A DNA stretch of 64,000 nt from Dendrophyllia cribrosa. Its lineage: Eukaryota; Cnidaria; Anthozoa; Scleractinia; Dendrophylliidae. The DNA lies in NCBI GenBank assembly GCA_024195265.1, contig JAJLRJ010000005.1, positions 26,558,322 through 26,622,321 on the forward strand, written 5' to 3'. The position numbers and the translations under genes are program-made. Positions within the stretch are counted from its first letter, which is position 1. Each line of letters begins with the position of its first letter. Positions 1 through 12,344 of this stretch are shown here, one piece after another. A model generated the notes under the pieces. The model saw nothing but the letters and a program-made list of their open reading frames with translations. It searched no databases and was not told the origin of the DNA.

Positions 1-565
1 TCAAAATGAATTTATTCTATTTAACTAGCTAATTGATGGATTAGTTGATTCTTTACATCATCTGTCTTAGGCTTTACTCATTTTCTAGAATGAATTCTAG
101 TAATGTTAGCCAGAAAAGCAGATATGGTATTATATAAATGAACATTGTTTTAGAGTGGTTTCCATAAACCCGTGAAATATTAGTGTTGAAGGTAAAGAGT
201 AGAAGGTAAGAAAACACAAAAGAGAACAAAGGCATTTATAATAGTAAGTTGTTATACGCCAAAGTGTGTTTCACAGATTTATGGAAACTACTCTAACGCA
301 TTTATTTAATAAAAGTATTATTCGTTATTTGTGCGATTATTGACTTGTATTCAATGGAAACTTGTCTTTTAGTTGCAAATCTAAATTGGAAAGCATCTGT
401 TCTTTCAAATAATTAAAAATATTCGGTAGCACGTTTTTAATTTTTGGAGCAACTTCTGAGCACTATTTTGATTTTGGAGCACTATTTAAGCACCTTTTGG
501 GCATTTCTGGGAGCGCTTTTTTAGCTTTTTGGGAGCATAATCTGGAAAGGCCTACCCTTGATAGG
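1..565. other. No recognisable feature
   Basis: AT-rich sequence with short low-complexity stretches. I see no exon with splice signals and no domain on either strand. The end of this stretch (about 440-540) repeats the word TTTTGGGAGCA-like several times (ATTTTGGAGCAC, TTTTTGGGAGCA), which looks like a short degenerate repeat. Confidence 0.5.
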
Positions 566-1005
566 TGCATAACAATCAAACTCAACACAACACTGCGCGC
601 ACTGACGTAACAATGAAATACAAGACAACGCGCACTGACGAAACAATCAAACATAGAACAGCGTGCACAAAAGAAACAATCAAAAGCAATACAGCATGCA
701 TTAAGGTAACAATTAAACCACAACAGTAGAGAGCGCGCATTGACGTAACAATCAAAGACAACACAGCACAGCGCGTACTAACGTAACGATCGAAGACAAC
801 ACAAGACTGCGCACTAACAAGCAGTACAACGCAACCCAAGACTACACGAACTAACGTAACAACCAAACACAACATAAGACGTGCGAACTAACAATAAAAC
901 ACAACACAGAGTTTAGTAACGCAACAATCAAACACAACACAACGTGCACTAACGAAACAATAAAACACAACAAAGGACAGCGCGCACTTAAGTAATAATC
1001 AAACA
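566..1005. repeat. Degenerate minisatellite
   Basis: About ten diverged copies of a roughly 40-50 base unit built around GCGCACTAACGTAACA followed by ATCAAACACAACACA. Unit length and sequence drift strongly along the array. The open frames here are by-products of the repeat and not genes. Confidence 0.75.
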
Positions 1006-1013
1006 CTAGCCTG

Positions 1014-1112
1014 TTAACAGGCTTATTTTTGGGGAATTGGGTTAAGTTAAAATCGGTGAGCGAAGCGTGCCGATTTTAACCTAACCCAATTCCCCAAAAA
1101 GAAGCCTGGCCT
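1014..1112. repeat. Inverted repeat (hairpin)
   Basis: The arm GGGGAATTGGGTTAAG with flanking bases is followed, about 20 bases later, by its near-perfect reverse complement CTAACCCAATTCCCC. The ends also pair (AGGCTTATTTTTGGGG against CCCCAAAAAGAAGCCT). The next 150 bases contain further small inverted repeats, such as GGTTCCGTGTGAACGG and GTAAACG..CGTTTAC. This is typical of a MITE or its debris. Confidence 0.6.
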
Positions 1113-1373
1113 TCGAATTTTTGAACAGCTAGGCGTCTAAATTTTCGTACGGTTAGCGTGGTTCCGTGTGAACGGAACACCTAACCGCACGAAATTTCAA
1201 CCGGTCGAACATTCGTCCGGTACCGTGTAAACGTAGCCGTTTACACGTTTGTAGGATTTGCAAGCTTTAATTTGCATTAAGCGGATTATATATCAGGATC
1301 CACGGACAAAATAGAGATCAAATAAATTTAACATTTTGTAATAACAATTTAAACAAGAGTACCTGATATGAAT

Positions 1374-1653
1374 GGCCGTATTTATACTAGAGACGACCTT
1401 AGCGAGTAGACGACCTTAGCGCACCAAAGCGGCTAAGGTCGTCTAGTATAAATTCGAGAAAAAGGGAAAACGGCTTAGCCGTCAGACGGCTTAGCCGTCA
1501 GACGGCTTAGCCATGTGAAATTAAGGGCGTCTGATCGATGACCTTAACGCGTAAGGACGTCGTAAGGTCGTCCCGAATTTACACTAGACGACCTTAACTA
1601 AATGTGTTAAGGTCGTCTGGACGACTTAGCCGTCTTCTAGTATAAATACGGCC
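1374..1653. mobile_element. MITE with 3-bp TSD (Harbinger-like)
   Basis: The terminal inverted repeat GGCCGTATTTATACTAGA occurs at both ends in opposite orientation. The trinucleotide AAT flanks both sides (1371-1373 and 1654-1656) and is the likely target duplication. The inside is made of repeated GACGACCTTAGC and GACGGCTTAGCC words in both orientations. There is no coding capacity. A 3-base duplication fits PIF/Harbinger, but the class is inferred from size and TSD only. Confidence 0.65.
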
Positions 1654-1656
1654 AAT

Positions 1657-2309
1657 GTGTGTATTTAAAAAATACAATAGGTTCCAAAAATCCAAAAATG
1701 TCCTTATGCCTAGGTCTACTCTACAATCTGAGATATTAAGGGCCTGGTGACGAAACTTTGACATTTGCATTTCAATATGGCGGACGAATTGACGTTTTCC
1801 TGAGCGACAATTGTTTTTGCCATGTTTATAATTTGCATTTCGATATAAGATTTCCTGTCGTACAAAGGCGGCCACAAGATGATCTGTAAAAACGGAGTCC
1901 CAGTTAGAACCGTACCTAACCTTTATGAAGCTGGTATGTACAACACTTCGTGTTGAAATAGTTCGATCCGTCGATGATTTCTTTGGAATATAAAAGTGAA
2001 ACCAAGGTAGTGTTAAAGCTACAATGTATAAAGCTTCAGTTGCATAAAATAATATTTTAGACAATATCAATCATGGCTCAGAGTGAAAAACTACATACAT
2101 GTACGGCAGATGTTGTATTTTTCAGGAAACTGTTTTTCGATTTTTGTTTTATCGAACTGATCTGAGAACTTCTAGTCTTTTCCAAAAAATACAATCTGAC
2201 GTCCGTGTAAGACTGAAAAATAATGGCAATCAGCAACTGTGGACTTCAATTTAATTTCACGTAATTTCGATCGAAGCTAAGGCGTTTACATTGTAAGTGT
2301 ATGATCACC
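1657..2309. other. No assignable gene
   Basis: A minus-strand open frame of about 158 codons covers much of this stretch. Part of it lies inside the MITE and it shows no recognisable domain, so I do not call a gene. Nothing else stands out. Confidence 0.4.
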
Positions 2310-2425
2310 ATGGCGTTCGCTGATTTCGAGCTACATTGTAAGTTTTTTTTTTATTATTTACTGTATTTTCTATAGCATTCTCTGGTGACATTCGAGAGGC
2401 TACTCAAGCACTTGCTGATGGACAG
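2310..2425 (+). CDS. Candidate host gene 5' end, two tiny exons (weak)
   Basis: ATG at 2310 opens nine codons plus one base up to 2337, followed by a strong donor GTAAGT. After 38 bases with a T-rich tract comes TTTCTATAG, then a second stretch at 2376-2425 that stays in frame and ends at another donor-like GTGAAT. Together they give 26 codons, beginning MAFADFELHS. The splice signals look real, but a 38-base intron is shorter than animal introns normally are and I cannot name the protein. It may equally be a relic or chance. No downstream exon was found. Confidence 0.25.
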
Positions 2426-3175
2426 GTGAATAATTCTAATTTGTGGATATAGTATTGTATGCTACACTGTAGCTGTTTGGGATTTACAAATGTAAATTGA
2501 TATTTTTACACAATTTAACCCTTTAATTCCCAAGAGTGCCAACGATCAAATTTTAAGAAGAATCTCAAATTTTGTTTTGTAAAATATTAAGAAATAAATG
2601 GTACCATACAAAAGTATACTGCCAAAGAGGTTTCATTAATTTGAATTGGTCACACCATAGCATTTCGTTGACAGAATCAGAAGTTATATAAACTTATAAC
2701 ATGTCTTACTGTGCCATATATATATAAAAAATATTATATATATCCTGTTCGGCAGGGGAATTAAACGCCGGGGGTCCACAAACAAAACTTTACGGCAATA
2801 CTAAAAACGTCCTCAGCGGATTTTAATGTTTAATTTAAGTTGTCCAAAACCTACCGTAAAACTTGACAACAATTCTCCCCTGAAACAATTTTCACACAAA
2901 ACCACGAATCCGCTCGCGCGATGCTTGCACCATCTTATTACGTCACACAAGTTTGAAATTCAATTAAGTCACGCGAGTTTGAAATCAATTAAGTTCTGTT
3001 CTTCTTAACATTTCCCTCTCCCCACACTGGGAGGTTAAAGACCAGTGTGTCTAAGAAAACGACAATTACACTTTCTCGACATGTAGAGGCACTAATTTGT
3101 GAACTGGTCTAACTACTGTCCCGGTTCCACATTGAACCTTGGCCAAGGGCCAATGTCCTCTTGGGAGATTAGAAT
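2426..3175. other. No recognisable feature
   Basis: Non-coding and AT-rich. It includes a short TATATA run near 2716-2745. The only open frame (2826-3008) has no features of a gene. Confidence 0.45.
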
Positions 3176-3345
3176 CAATAGACCAATTCCGATATATTAA
3201 AATTCATACTTGGCTCCGGGGCTTAGGGGAATAAAACAAAAGAAATCACATTGAGGTTCAGGTATGAATAATTTATTTCTTTTGTTTTATTTCCCTAAGC
3301 CTCGGAGCCAAGTATGAATTTAAATATATCGGAATTGGTCTATTG
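3176..3345. mobile_element. Palindromic MITE-like hairpin
   Basis: Two arms of about 70 bases are near-perfect reverse complements. The outer ends are CAATAGACCAATTCC and GGAATTGGTCTATTG. The inner arms contain CTTGGCTCCGGGGC against GCCTCGGAGCCAAG. The loop is about 25 bases. There is no coding capacity, and the target duplication is not clear. Confidence 0.75.
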
Positions 3346-5113
3346 AAGGGCCGAGAGCATATCCAGCCTATGTGACTTTTTAGGCCTTTTTTTATTTATT
3401 TTTTATTCTCGCTCAGAATAGCCTCATTTTATCGTACATCGAATAATATCACAAGCCCTTGTCGAATTTGCACTAACCCTTAGGAATTTGACCAATTTCA
3501 CCTGAAAAAAGCAGAGTTCTGGCCCTCCAGTGCTTTGACTGTACATTCAGAGCGCATTTTCGAAGCCACTTCAAAGCAGTTTGGCCGTAAGAACACGCGA
3601 CTGTAATTCTTCTGACCAGTGCCAACAACCTGAACGAAAATACCGTTATTTACGCACGCCTGGCTCGCTTATCTATCGTGAGCTCACTACGGCAACACAT
3701 CGCCTCTGTAGCGTGTGTGTATGAGGCCCGTCCGGTGATTGAAAGACATCATTAATGTTACTAAGGACAGTATCACCCTCGGTACAGTCGCCCACCGGGT
3801 CAGTAAGAAATTCGACCCAAAGGCCGGGTCGCTAAGCCATTTTTCAAACGTTCGGCTTAGAAATTTCTGCATCAAGCCTCTGCCAACGACCTCAACGGAA
3901 AAGTGTGCAGAGATTGGTGACCTTTAATGCTCTTTCCATGTATCCGGGTCTCAGGATAAAGAGTTGGAATGGACAACAGAACTATCGTCCGTGGTCTACG
4001 TGGAATTTCGAGGCGATCGGAGGGTTTGGAGCGAATTTACGGCGGTTTTCTCTTCAGTGGATCGGCTCGGCCTCTCGGTTGAAGTACCCTACCTTGGGAA
4101 AAGATATATAGAGAGAAAGCAATGGAACTAAAACTCACTGGAAACGCTCTAAATCGCTCCAAAAACCACACAGGAGACAAGGAAACACACAAGCGAAGTA
4201 AAGTAGGCAATTTTTATTGAAATCTTGTTCGTATTTTTTAGCTCCTAGAATGGACCGTTTTTTTCTCATACAAATCCTAATAATTTCGCTCGTAACGGTT
4301 ACTGTGACACATATAGCTTGGGCTACCTGTGGTCTGATTAACTTTAGAATTCATGATTTTAAATTTAACTTCAGTTTTAGTCGCCGTTTAGAATTGATTA
4401 TGTAATTGAACAATTGATTTTGCTCTAGAAACAGTTTGTATCCTCAAGATGAGCCGAACCCAATGTATTACAACGGGTACTTATTTAACGAGAAAGCAAG
4501 GGACCGTGAACGAAAATGCTGCTAGCTAGTATACGCAGGATCTGTAAGAGATCTGATCAGCCAAAAATAAACAAAATACTAATGTGCACATTAGTACAGT
4601 GCTAACTCAGTTGCTGTCAGTCAGGTTAGTCACTGGAACTTGTTGCAACACTGTGCTGATGAGCCGCAATAACGGCGAAATAGCTATCCACAGTTGCATT
4701 TAAACTTTCGGTTTGGTCTCAATCATGCCATTGTTGCGTTACCTTTTCTACGCAGTTGTCAGCCCTTGCTTCTTATAGTACTTATTTAACTCACGGAGCG
4801 AGACAAGTCAAACATCAGTTCGTCCCTCTTTTCCTCCAACTGGTCTAAACCAAGCTTTGGATAACTACACCACTTTCTCTTCTCTGAATTCCTCCACATA
4901 TCATACATGTTTTTGTCAAAGCTAAAAATTCAATTGCACAAATGAAATGCCTGACAACCCCAGCTGTCGATTATCGTAGTGTGACCTTTTTAGAAATTTC
5001 ACCTAGGGAAAATGAAACCCTAGATGAATTTACCTTGGGAAAGTACGTTTTGGTGAATTGGCCCTAGGTAAATTCGTTTTCCCTGGGTAAAAGTGCGTAG
5101 TGTGACCACGGCT
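3346..5113. other. No recognisable gene
   Basis: Moderate GC, with several short open frames on both strands but no domain and no paired splice sites. Around 5000-5100 there is a weakly palindromic stretch with repeated CCTAGG/CCTTGGGAAA words. Confidence 0.4.
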
Positions 5114-5231
5114 ATTAACTATTAACTCTCCTCGGGGGAAAATCTCGGGTTTCAATTAAACGGCCACGAGAAAAGAGATGAGAACGCGCTCTTCTCTTCT
5201 TTCTTTTCCCCGAGGAGAGTTAATAGTTAAT
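5114..5231. repeat. Inverted repeat, 118 bp
   Basis: The left arm ATTAACTATTAACTCTCCTC and the right arm GAGGAGAGTTAATAGTTAAT are perfect reverse complements. The pairing continues into CGGGGGAAAA against TTTTCCCCG. The loop is about 60 bases. It is a short palindromic element, probably a MITE. Confidence 0.7.
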
Positions 5232-5830
5232 AATAATGGAAACTTGAGACGTAATAGGGGCGTCGTATTTACGAAGCGGAAGACAATATAATATTTGAAA
5301 CGTGCAAGGTCAACCGTCTTCGCTCTGATTTAAATAAAGACACAGGAACACAGATGAATAACAATATGTTTATTAAATGATTATGTTACAGCTAATACAG
5401 CGTTTGGGTTCCCTGTGGCTCTATCTTTTATCATAAAAGGTATGTAGGCTAAATAAAAAGTAATGCTCCTTTATCTTTTGTGGAAAGGAAAGGAGACGAC
5501 AAAGCTCTCCCCTTTCGCCTCGCGCGAACTTCTCGCGCGTTCCCGACATCGCGATACCCTTTGTTAAGTCAAGCGCCTATGAAGCAGGTTTAAACTGCTT
5601 TCGTTCAGGGTTCATCGATTTTAGTATATACCAAAACGCTTTCTTTCGCTACTCAAACTAGGGTTAGTTTTTGCTATTCACCTCCGGCCAGACATTGTTC
5701 TGACCGATATCGCGCAGGAGATATTTTCCCCATTTGTAAGAAATAAAGTAAATATTTTTGGTTGGCCATCCACTGGTTTGGTATATACTAAAACAATTTT
5801 ACACCACAGTGTCGGTAAAATGTGGTAGAT
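5232..5830. other. No recognisable gene
   Basis: Contains GC-rich words such as TCGCGCGAACTTCTCGCGCG near 5520 and otherwise nothing that supports a gene. Confidence 0.4.
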
Positions 5831-5840
5831 ATTTACCTCG

Positions 5841-5986
5841 CCTGTTCCAGGTGTTTAGATTGTGGGGAGCAGCGAAAAGCGGCGCGCGGCGCTATAGGGT
5901 CGGCGCGAGGGAAGTCCCCTCGTTTTTTCTCTTGCGCCCGATTTTTCTTTCGCGCGCCACAAACTTAACGCCTGGGACAGGCTAAC
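5841..5986. mobile_element. Short SINE/MITE-like insert with 10-bp TSD
   Basis: The element begins CCTGTTCCAGG and ends near GCCTGGGACAGGCTAAC, so its ends are imperfect inverted copies. The decamer ATTTACCTCG flanks both sides (5831-5840 and 5987-5996), a convincing target duplication. The inside is GC-rich (GGCGCGCGGCGC). The repeat type is uncertain: the long TSD fits target-primed retroposition, while the inverted ends fit a DNA element. Confidence 0.65.
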
Positions 5987-5996
5987 ATTTACCTCG

Positions 5997-7300
5997 CTGT
6001 GATTATTCACCTCCGCGACACCCGGGTGTTCTTTTTCACTCGTAATCTAATATTGTTTGATCGACAACAATATAACGTACGTGAGCCTACTGGTACAAGA
6101 ATCTTCTTTGTTTGTAAAACATGGGTGGAATGCGCCATCTTTAACCCACACTGAGCTTTCGGGGCTGAGGATTTGCCTTTGTGGGTAACCACTGATTCAG
6201 GGATGGCACAACACTGTACAACGCGATCTATTGCACCGCCAGCGGGTCACTAAAGAAATCGCGATGGCGAGGGCATACCATAAATTCTGAATGGAATTCT
6301 TCTGTTTTAAAAATACCTGCTCGTGTAAGCAACAGCTTCAGCTTGGATTCACCGTCCACTCACAAAGTCTTCGCTAATTTGACAATATATCAGGTGATTG
6401 TAGACATCTTTTCTGCACTAGCCAATTGCAACACATTCTACCTTGGCCGGGTGAATGCGCTGGGGCCGCAGATTTTGGAATAGCCACAAGATGCCATTAA
6501 AGCGTTTTCCTTTGAAAAGACGGTTTGAAAAACTGTTATCTTACAACAATCATGAATAGTTTGCAGTTTATTGCCTGGCACACGAACCCGTGCACTTGCT
6601 GAAGGGCAAGATTGACCAGCAGTCTTTCCCAAATTCCAGTGCGCCACGCGTCACGCAATCTCTTGGGAAACTTCCGACTGTCATTCAGAGCGACTGTTGT
6701 TTAACAAATTTGGAGTAAATATATTCACGTATCTCAAACACATCAATGGAGTGAAGGATTGTCTTTATCATACATGCAATTCAAGGCCCGGGTAAGTTTA
6801 ATTTTCTGATGTTTCGGTTTTCGATAGAACAAAAAGCGGGTGTGTTTTGATCTCAGTTATTTAATATAGGGTCTCACAACATGCTCGTCTCTCTACTTCG
6901 TATCCCAACTGTTTAAAATATATCATTTTAAGCTAGCAAACGATAAATTAAATTCTTCTGAAGTCTTTGAAATTCTGAGAAAGGCTTTATCTCAAACGAA
7001 CTATTGTTTTTATACGTATAAACACTTCGTTCGTAGCGTCAGCGCTGGTTCGTGTCACAAGTTCTCCTGGTGTCAAACTACCCTTCACATTTTGGTCTCT
7101 CGACGAGGCACTGCCGCCAGAAATATTTTACCACAGTAAACAATTGAAGTTGTCCTTCCAGATCTCTTTATTTCATGTTCAAACTTTACGTATACGTACC
7201 AATTGGGTTTTCACGGTATTGAAATTGCTTCAAATTTGCTAATTTGTCAAAATGGCAGAAACTATGTTTCTTATTAATTCGTTTTAACAGCGAATCCAAA
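5997..7300. other. No recognisable gene
   Basis: Only short open frames on both strands, with no domain or consistent splice structure. Confidence 0.4.
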
Positions 7301-7302
7301 GT

Positions 7303-8415
7303 AAACAAGACGCTGTGGGAGCGTATACTTGGGCGTCGTTGTATTAGGCAAATCGGAATATATATGTTTCGGGAATCTGCATGCACGTTAGTTCACGGTA
7401 TGATGATAGGGATAGTGTGAACAGTCTAAAAAGAAGCGCGTTAACCTTCGAAAGCAATAAGACACAGCACACTTAGCGTGCGAGATCGAAATAGGGTGTC
7501 CACTGTGTCAATAGATTGGAGCACTGAAAAATACAAATCGATGCCTACTTTGTACTTTGCATTAAAAAGAGACGCATATCAGAGTTTCCCGATGGTTGTT
7601 ATATAATTGTTGTTAGCTAAATCTTGTTGCTGCCGACAGGCAGTCTACTAATCGTGTAGAATCGAGAATCTAGAATTCTGTCCTTCTGTCCTTCTTTCTT
7701 CTGTCCTTCTGTCCTTCTGACTGTCTCGGTTTTCCGATAGTAACAATGAAATATTGTTTGAGAACCAATCAAGAGCGGTAGAAGATCTACTACGAAACCG
7801 TCGGCAGTCTCGGGAGAGCCTCGGCATCCAATCAAAACAAAGTAATGACAAGCCGACTCGAGCATGCATAGATGCACGACTAAGCTGTTTCTGTTTCGAT
7901 GCCATATTGGACTGGTTTTCAAGCTGTTTTGCTATCCATTCGACTTGGTAATGTCTAAAAGTACGCTGGAAATCAGTTGAACATGGACAAAAGTTCTTCT
8001 CAGGGCCAACGTAGTTGCTGGATCTCTGTTGAACAAGACGCTGTGGGAGCGTATACATGTACTTGGGCGTCGTTGTATTAGGCATATTGGAAAATAAGCT
8101 TACATATCTTGGGAATCTGCTAAGGAATCTGCATGCACGTTAGTTCACGATTTGATAATAGGGAGTATTAGAATAGTGTGAGCACTCTAACAAAGAAGCG
8201 CGTTAACCTTCAAAAACAAGAAGACACAAGCGTGCGAGATCGCACGCAAATTATTAAAATAGCGTGTCCACTGTGTCAGAATCTTTCAGTTTATTTTGTT
8301 TGGTCCGAAACCGGGGTCAAAACAACTTTTCAAATTGAGAGTTTTTCTGGAAGTATTCCTGCCATTATTATAATAAATTTTGAATGAAACTTATAAATTT
8401 AATCTAAGTTAACGA
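7303..8415. repeat. Locally duplicated block
   Basis: A segment at about 7303-7512 (starts near CGCTGTGGGAGCGTATAC, ends near GTGTCCACTGTGTCA) reappears in the same orientation at about 8036-8279 with small indels. A second segment at about 8279-8415 (ATCTTTCAGTTTATTTTG through CTTATAAA) reappears at 9242-9347. Between the copies is a CTGTCCTT pyrimidine tract at 7679-7722. The pattern suggests several copies of one unnamed non-coding repeat. Confidence 0.65.
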
Positions 8416-9241
8416 CAGAAGTTACAATTTAGGAGGAGAGAAACAAATTTAGCCCTTTCTATATTTTTTCAGTTGAGGTAAAAATGCTTCAATTTGCACA
8501 ATGTGAAAAGTAATTTGAAACCTTCCCAGTAACGCAACGCATCTTGCAAAAAATATATATCCAATTTTTTATATTCCTCCGTATTCGAAACATAGAAAAG
8601 AAATTAAATGAAAAAAGTGATCGCTTTAAGGTTATTTTTCGCCCGAGAAACATTCACTAGCGCAAGCGAAACCCGCAAGAAACGTTCATTGTTTACATCT
8701 TTATCGGCGGTGAATTTTTGCACCCGAGGCTGTTTTGTTCCTCCAACTTCACGACTATAAAAATTCATGAAAGGCAAACAACCGAAAGAAGTGAAATGAA
8801 TTGGGATTCCTACCACGCTTATGTTTCTTCCTTCGCTGTCCAGTGTTCACTTTTTATTAAACAAACGCTATGTATTCGTCTATAAAATCTGACGCGGATG
8901 ATTCGAGAATCGGCGGGAAAATAACCGGCACGAAATCAAGACAAATAGATTATTTACATGTGGGAAAAATCTAAGACCTTTCGGAATGCACAGAACTAAA
9001 GGATTTTTGCCCAATTCCAGGCGATGGCGTAAATTTGATTTATGTCAACCCGACGTTTTCAAGATTCTTATCCAGCTTAACCAGCATCTCGCAATGAGGC
9101 AGCACTTCACTTCCAATATGGAACTACTAGTATTAAACTAGTTAAATTTATCTTTGTAACTGGTCTGTGCAGTCAGTCTGTATTTCCGACACTTTTGAAG
9201 TGAATGCAAATGTAGCCGCAGAGGTGGCCTTTCGAAGCCAT

Positions 9242-9347
9242 GGATCTTTCAGTTTATTTTGCCTGGTCCGGCGGACGTATTACCCGCCATTATTATAATA
9301 AATTTTGAATGAAACTTATAAAATTTTAATCAAAGTTAACTATGCTT
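9242..9347. repeat. Second copy of the 8279-8415 repeat
   Basis: It shares ATCTTTCAGTTTATTTTG, GCCATTATTATAATAAAT and TTTGAATGAAACTTATAA with the earlier copy, in the same order and orientation. An internal segment of about 30 bases is missing here. Confidence 0.65.
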
Positions 9348-9407
9348 GTGAAATAGGCTTAAAATGTCGAAAGATTGATATACTATATATATGTCCAAAA
9401 TGCAATA

Positions 9408-9597
9408 CAGTAGAACCCCGCCAACTCGAACTCGGATAACTCGAACTCCGGCCCCGCTTAACTAAGTTCGATTTCCCTTGAATTTGGTCCTATTTTTTAA
9501 TCATAATTATTTACTCGGATAACTCGAACTCCCTGCTAACTCGAACTATTTTTCCTTTCCCTTGGCCCAAATTTACCCCGATAAGTCGAACTCTGTT
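9408..9597. mobile_element. Tigger/pogo-type transposon end
   Basis: It starts at a TA dinucleotide with CAGTAGAACCCCGCCAAC and then carries repeated AACTCGAACT words at several spacings. CAGTRGAACC-type termini followed by repeated motifs are characteristic of pogo/Tigger families. No opposite end is seen nearby, so it is a fragment. A related AACTCGAACT fragment lies at 17030-17090. Confidence 0.55.
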
Positions 9598-9599
9598 TT

Positions 9600-10249
9600 T
9601 ATGTATCAAGGAAATGGGCTGCTTGGCGGCCATTTTCGACATTTTCTGTGCCACAGAAATTCAGATCTCGCGAGGTTGAAGGAAAAAGCTTATTTACCGG
9701 TCGATTCTGTCTACCTTTCGAGTATTTTGAAAGGATTTGGTATTTAGGGTTTATTTGACGAAAAGCTAGTGTACTCAATAAGATTTTTCGTGACAAATAT
9801 TAAAGCTACAATTTTGCCATTTACGGCTATTATTGTGTTGAACACCACATTCCGTAAGTGTGTATTAAAGCATTCTTGTTGTGATGATTTCTAAGGTGTA
9901 AATTGTGTCATTTAAACATAGGCCTGCACGACATTTCAATCATGTTTTTAATGCCGTTTGCTCCTTACATGTGTTTTGAACGGGAGTCATACATTTTAGT
10001 GTTGACTTTCGAGTATGCCGCATAGAGGTCAAGTCTTTCTGTTGTTTCCCATGGTGATTGCTGTTGTAGAATTTGACCTCTTTTCATTCTTTTTTGCCTG
10101 GCAGGTGGTGCATTTCGCCGTTATTGGCGTGTTGGTTTTTATGCAGGAAAGGTTTAACCTTCTTCTTCTTCCCAGTGCCTTTTTAATCGACTTCCGGTTT
10201 TTACCAAACTATTTCCGCTTCCTCATCTTTTAGTTTTACCGCACATCTT
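9600..10249. other. No recognisable gene
   Basis: Non-coding as far as I can see. Short open frames occur on both strands but none shows a domain. Confidence 0.4.
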
Positions 10250-10252
10250 TTA

Positions 10253-10372
10253 GGCCCGGTTCAAACGTCGAACTTCACATGTGCCGAATCTAATGCAAAT
10301 GAGCAAAATCTATTGTTCTTGCTCATTTGCATTAGATTCGGCACATGCAAAGTTCGACGTTTGAACCGGGCC
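10253..10372. mobile_element. Harbinger-type MITE, 120 bp, TTA TSD
   Basis: An almost perfect palindrome. The arms begin GGCCCGGTTCAAACGTCG and end with its reverse complement, and the pairing continues through CCGAATCTAATGCAAATG. It is flanked on both sides by TTA (10250-10252 and 10373-10375), the hallmark of PIF/Harbinger insertions. No coding capacity. Confidence 0.8.
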
Positions 10373-10375
10373 TTA

Positions 10376-12157
10376 GTTGTGTACGGTCACACATGAATGA
10401 TTCGGGATAGAGATGTATATTTGGCATTCAAAATCGATGTATCTCGGGCAAAATTGATTTTTGTCGCTTTAAAATTCGTGTTTTACGCATAACAATGATG
10501 CCCAACATCGATGGTCGGCATTCAAAACCGATGTATCGTGGACGAAATTGATTTATTAACTGGCTCGTCGCTCAGCGACGAGTCAGTTCTTAAAATACCC
10601 TCTTTTTTTTTTCGGCCTGTCGGGTCACCTGCCCCGGGAATCGCGTTTGCTGCGGCCAACACCGTACCTAGTTTACTTCCGGTTTTCAAAAATGGCGTAA
10701 TCAGTGATGTCAGCAACTATAATTCAAATATTTACCGTTCTAATTTCGACGGAATTGTTAAAAATTAAATCTCTGTGATTTTCGGATGTGATCTATTTCT
10801 GGTAAAAGGAAAGCGGGTTGAATTTTTCTAACCAAATCAATTGTTAAATCGAATAAATCGTTGAATAAAACACGTCCCGGCACGTCACAGAACTGCTGAG
10901 TGAACAATTCTCAAGCATTACTCCGTGGAGTCACGTTCAAATTCCACACATCTCGTATTCATGTCACGCTATTTGATCGATCGTGTTAATATTGTTAATT
11001 TATTCGAAACCCCATCACCGATTCTCCAAAATGCCTGTGTTTAAACAATCCTGATTCCTTGTAGTAGGTGGTTTCAAGGATTTTAAAGCGAAAAAAATAT
11101 ACAAAGTCCTAAACTTATGTTTTTTCTAACAGTACCAAGCCGATCAGAGAAAAAAATATAGACCTGAAACTGTAGCCTACTAAAGGGGGGTGTGGGGCGG
11201 GGGTGGAGGCAGGTGGCGGTGTTGGGCAATTTTTCTGATCTTGAATTTTTTTTCCGTCTTGATGTTGTGCAAGAATTTTTTTCGGGATTGCTCCATACCT
11301 TTTTTTCCTTTCGCTCGCTGTGCATTATTTTTTTTTTCTTTACTTTTGCTCTGCAGGAATTTGTTTTTAGTAATTGCCTAAACCCCCCCCCCCCCTCTTA
11401 ACAATAAAATGGTCCGTCCCTAAGGAGTGCTTGAAGCGGGCTGTGGAATGTAAATGTGGACTGGACTGTGCATATTGATAGATTCTAGATTGTATATTGT
11501 GGCTTGCTGATATAAAACTCCAAAATGAAAACCGGGTGGAAACTGAGACCAAACGAGCCAGTTTCAAAGCCCATCGGGCTCCTTGTTTCATTTTAAAATT
11601 CGTATTATTACGCATAACAATGATGGAATTATAACAAAACAATGATGTATGCACGTTCCATATTTTGTCCGTAAAAGCTCCACAAATCCAGCTATTTTTG
11701 TCACGCTGGGCCCAGCTATCTTTTTAGTTTATAGTTTTCGTCGTTGTAGGATTTCAAGTTTGTAGATCCCACACGTTGAGGAATTTGTCTCAGGAGGCAA
11801 AAAATATCAAACACGGCAGATATTTGCGTCACGACCTCGCGAGGCGAAAAACTCACAAAAACTCCAGCGCACACTTGAGGAAACAGCTGAGCTAACTGCC
11901 TCGCGAGGAATTTTGCTCAGCACTTTCCTCAAGTGTGCGGCAGGCTTTATCAGTCACTACCGGATGTGGTGTCTGTTGCCCCGGCAGTGAAAATTGGAAA
12001 ACGGACATGGTTACTATATTATATTGCAAAAACATGTACTCGACTGTTATAGTTACACTTAGATCGAAGTATAATTAATCTTTTAAATTTCTTGAATCGT
12101 TACCATACGCAAATTAAGCGATGTTTATCACAGAAGTACATGTAGATAACAAAACTA
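10376..12157. other. Repeat-bearing non-coding stretch
   Basis: GGCATTCAAAATCGATGTAT at 10424 recurs with a few changes at 10514. TTACGCATAACAATGATG at 10484 recurs near 11607. A short perfect hairpin CTGGCTCGTCGCTC/AGCGACGAGTCAG lies at 10560-10588. G-rich (11186-11220) and C-run (11383-11396) tracts are present, and CCTCGCGAGG palindromes lie at 11836 and 11901. No supported gene. Confidence 0.45.
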
Positions 12158-12344
12158 TTTTTTTATTTATTTATTTATTTTTTTTATTGAATGATACTGA
12201 ACGTGTTATTAATATTACATAAATGATAGGTAAATAAATATGGTGTAAAAATACATAAAAGAAAAGGTGAGAAAGGTGACAACAAGCAAAAGGAAATATA
12301 TATACATATACATATAAAGGAGTTGATATTTTGACTATCCTATT

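Noticed and set aside
463..875. Cys/Val-rich open frames on the minus strand
   Set aside because: They are translations of the degenerate minisatellite.
1594..2070. 158-codon minus-strand open frame
   Set aside because: Part overlaps the MITE, no domain, no splice context, composition like the surrounding DNA.
7617..8085. Overlapping open frames around 7.6-8.1 kb
   Set aside because: They run through the CTGTCCTT microsatellite and a duplicated non-coding block, with no domain.
11083..11401. Hydrophobic open frames near the T- and G-rich tract
   Set aside because: Low-complexity TTTTT and GGGG runs produce Phe and Gly codons in all frames.
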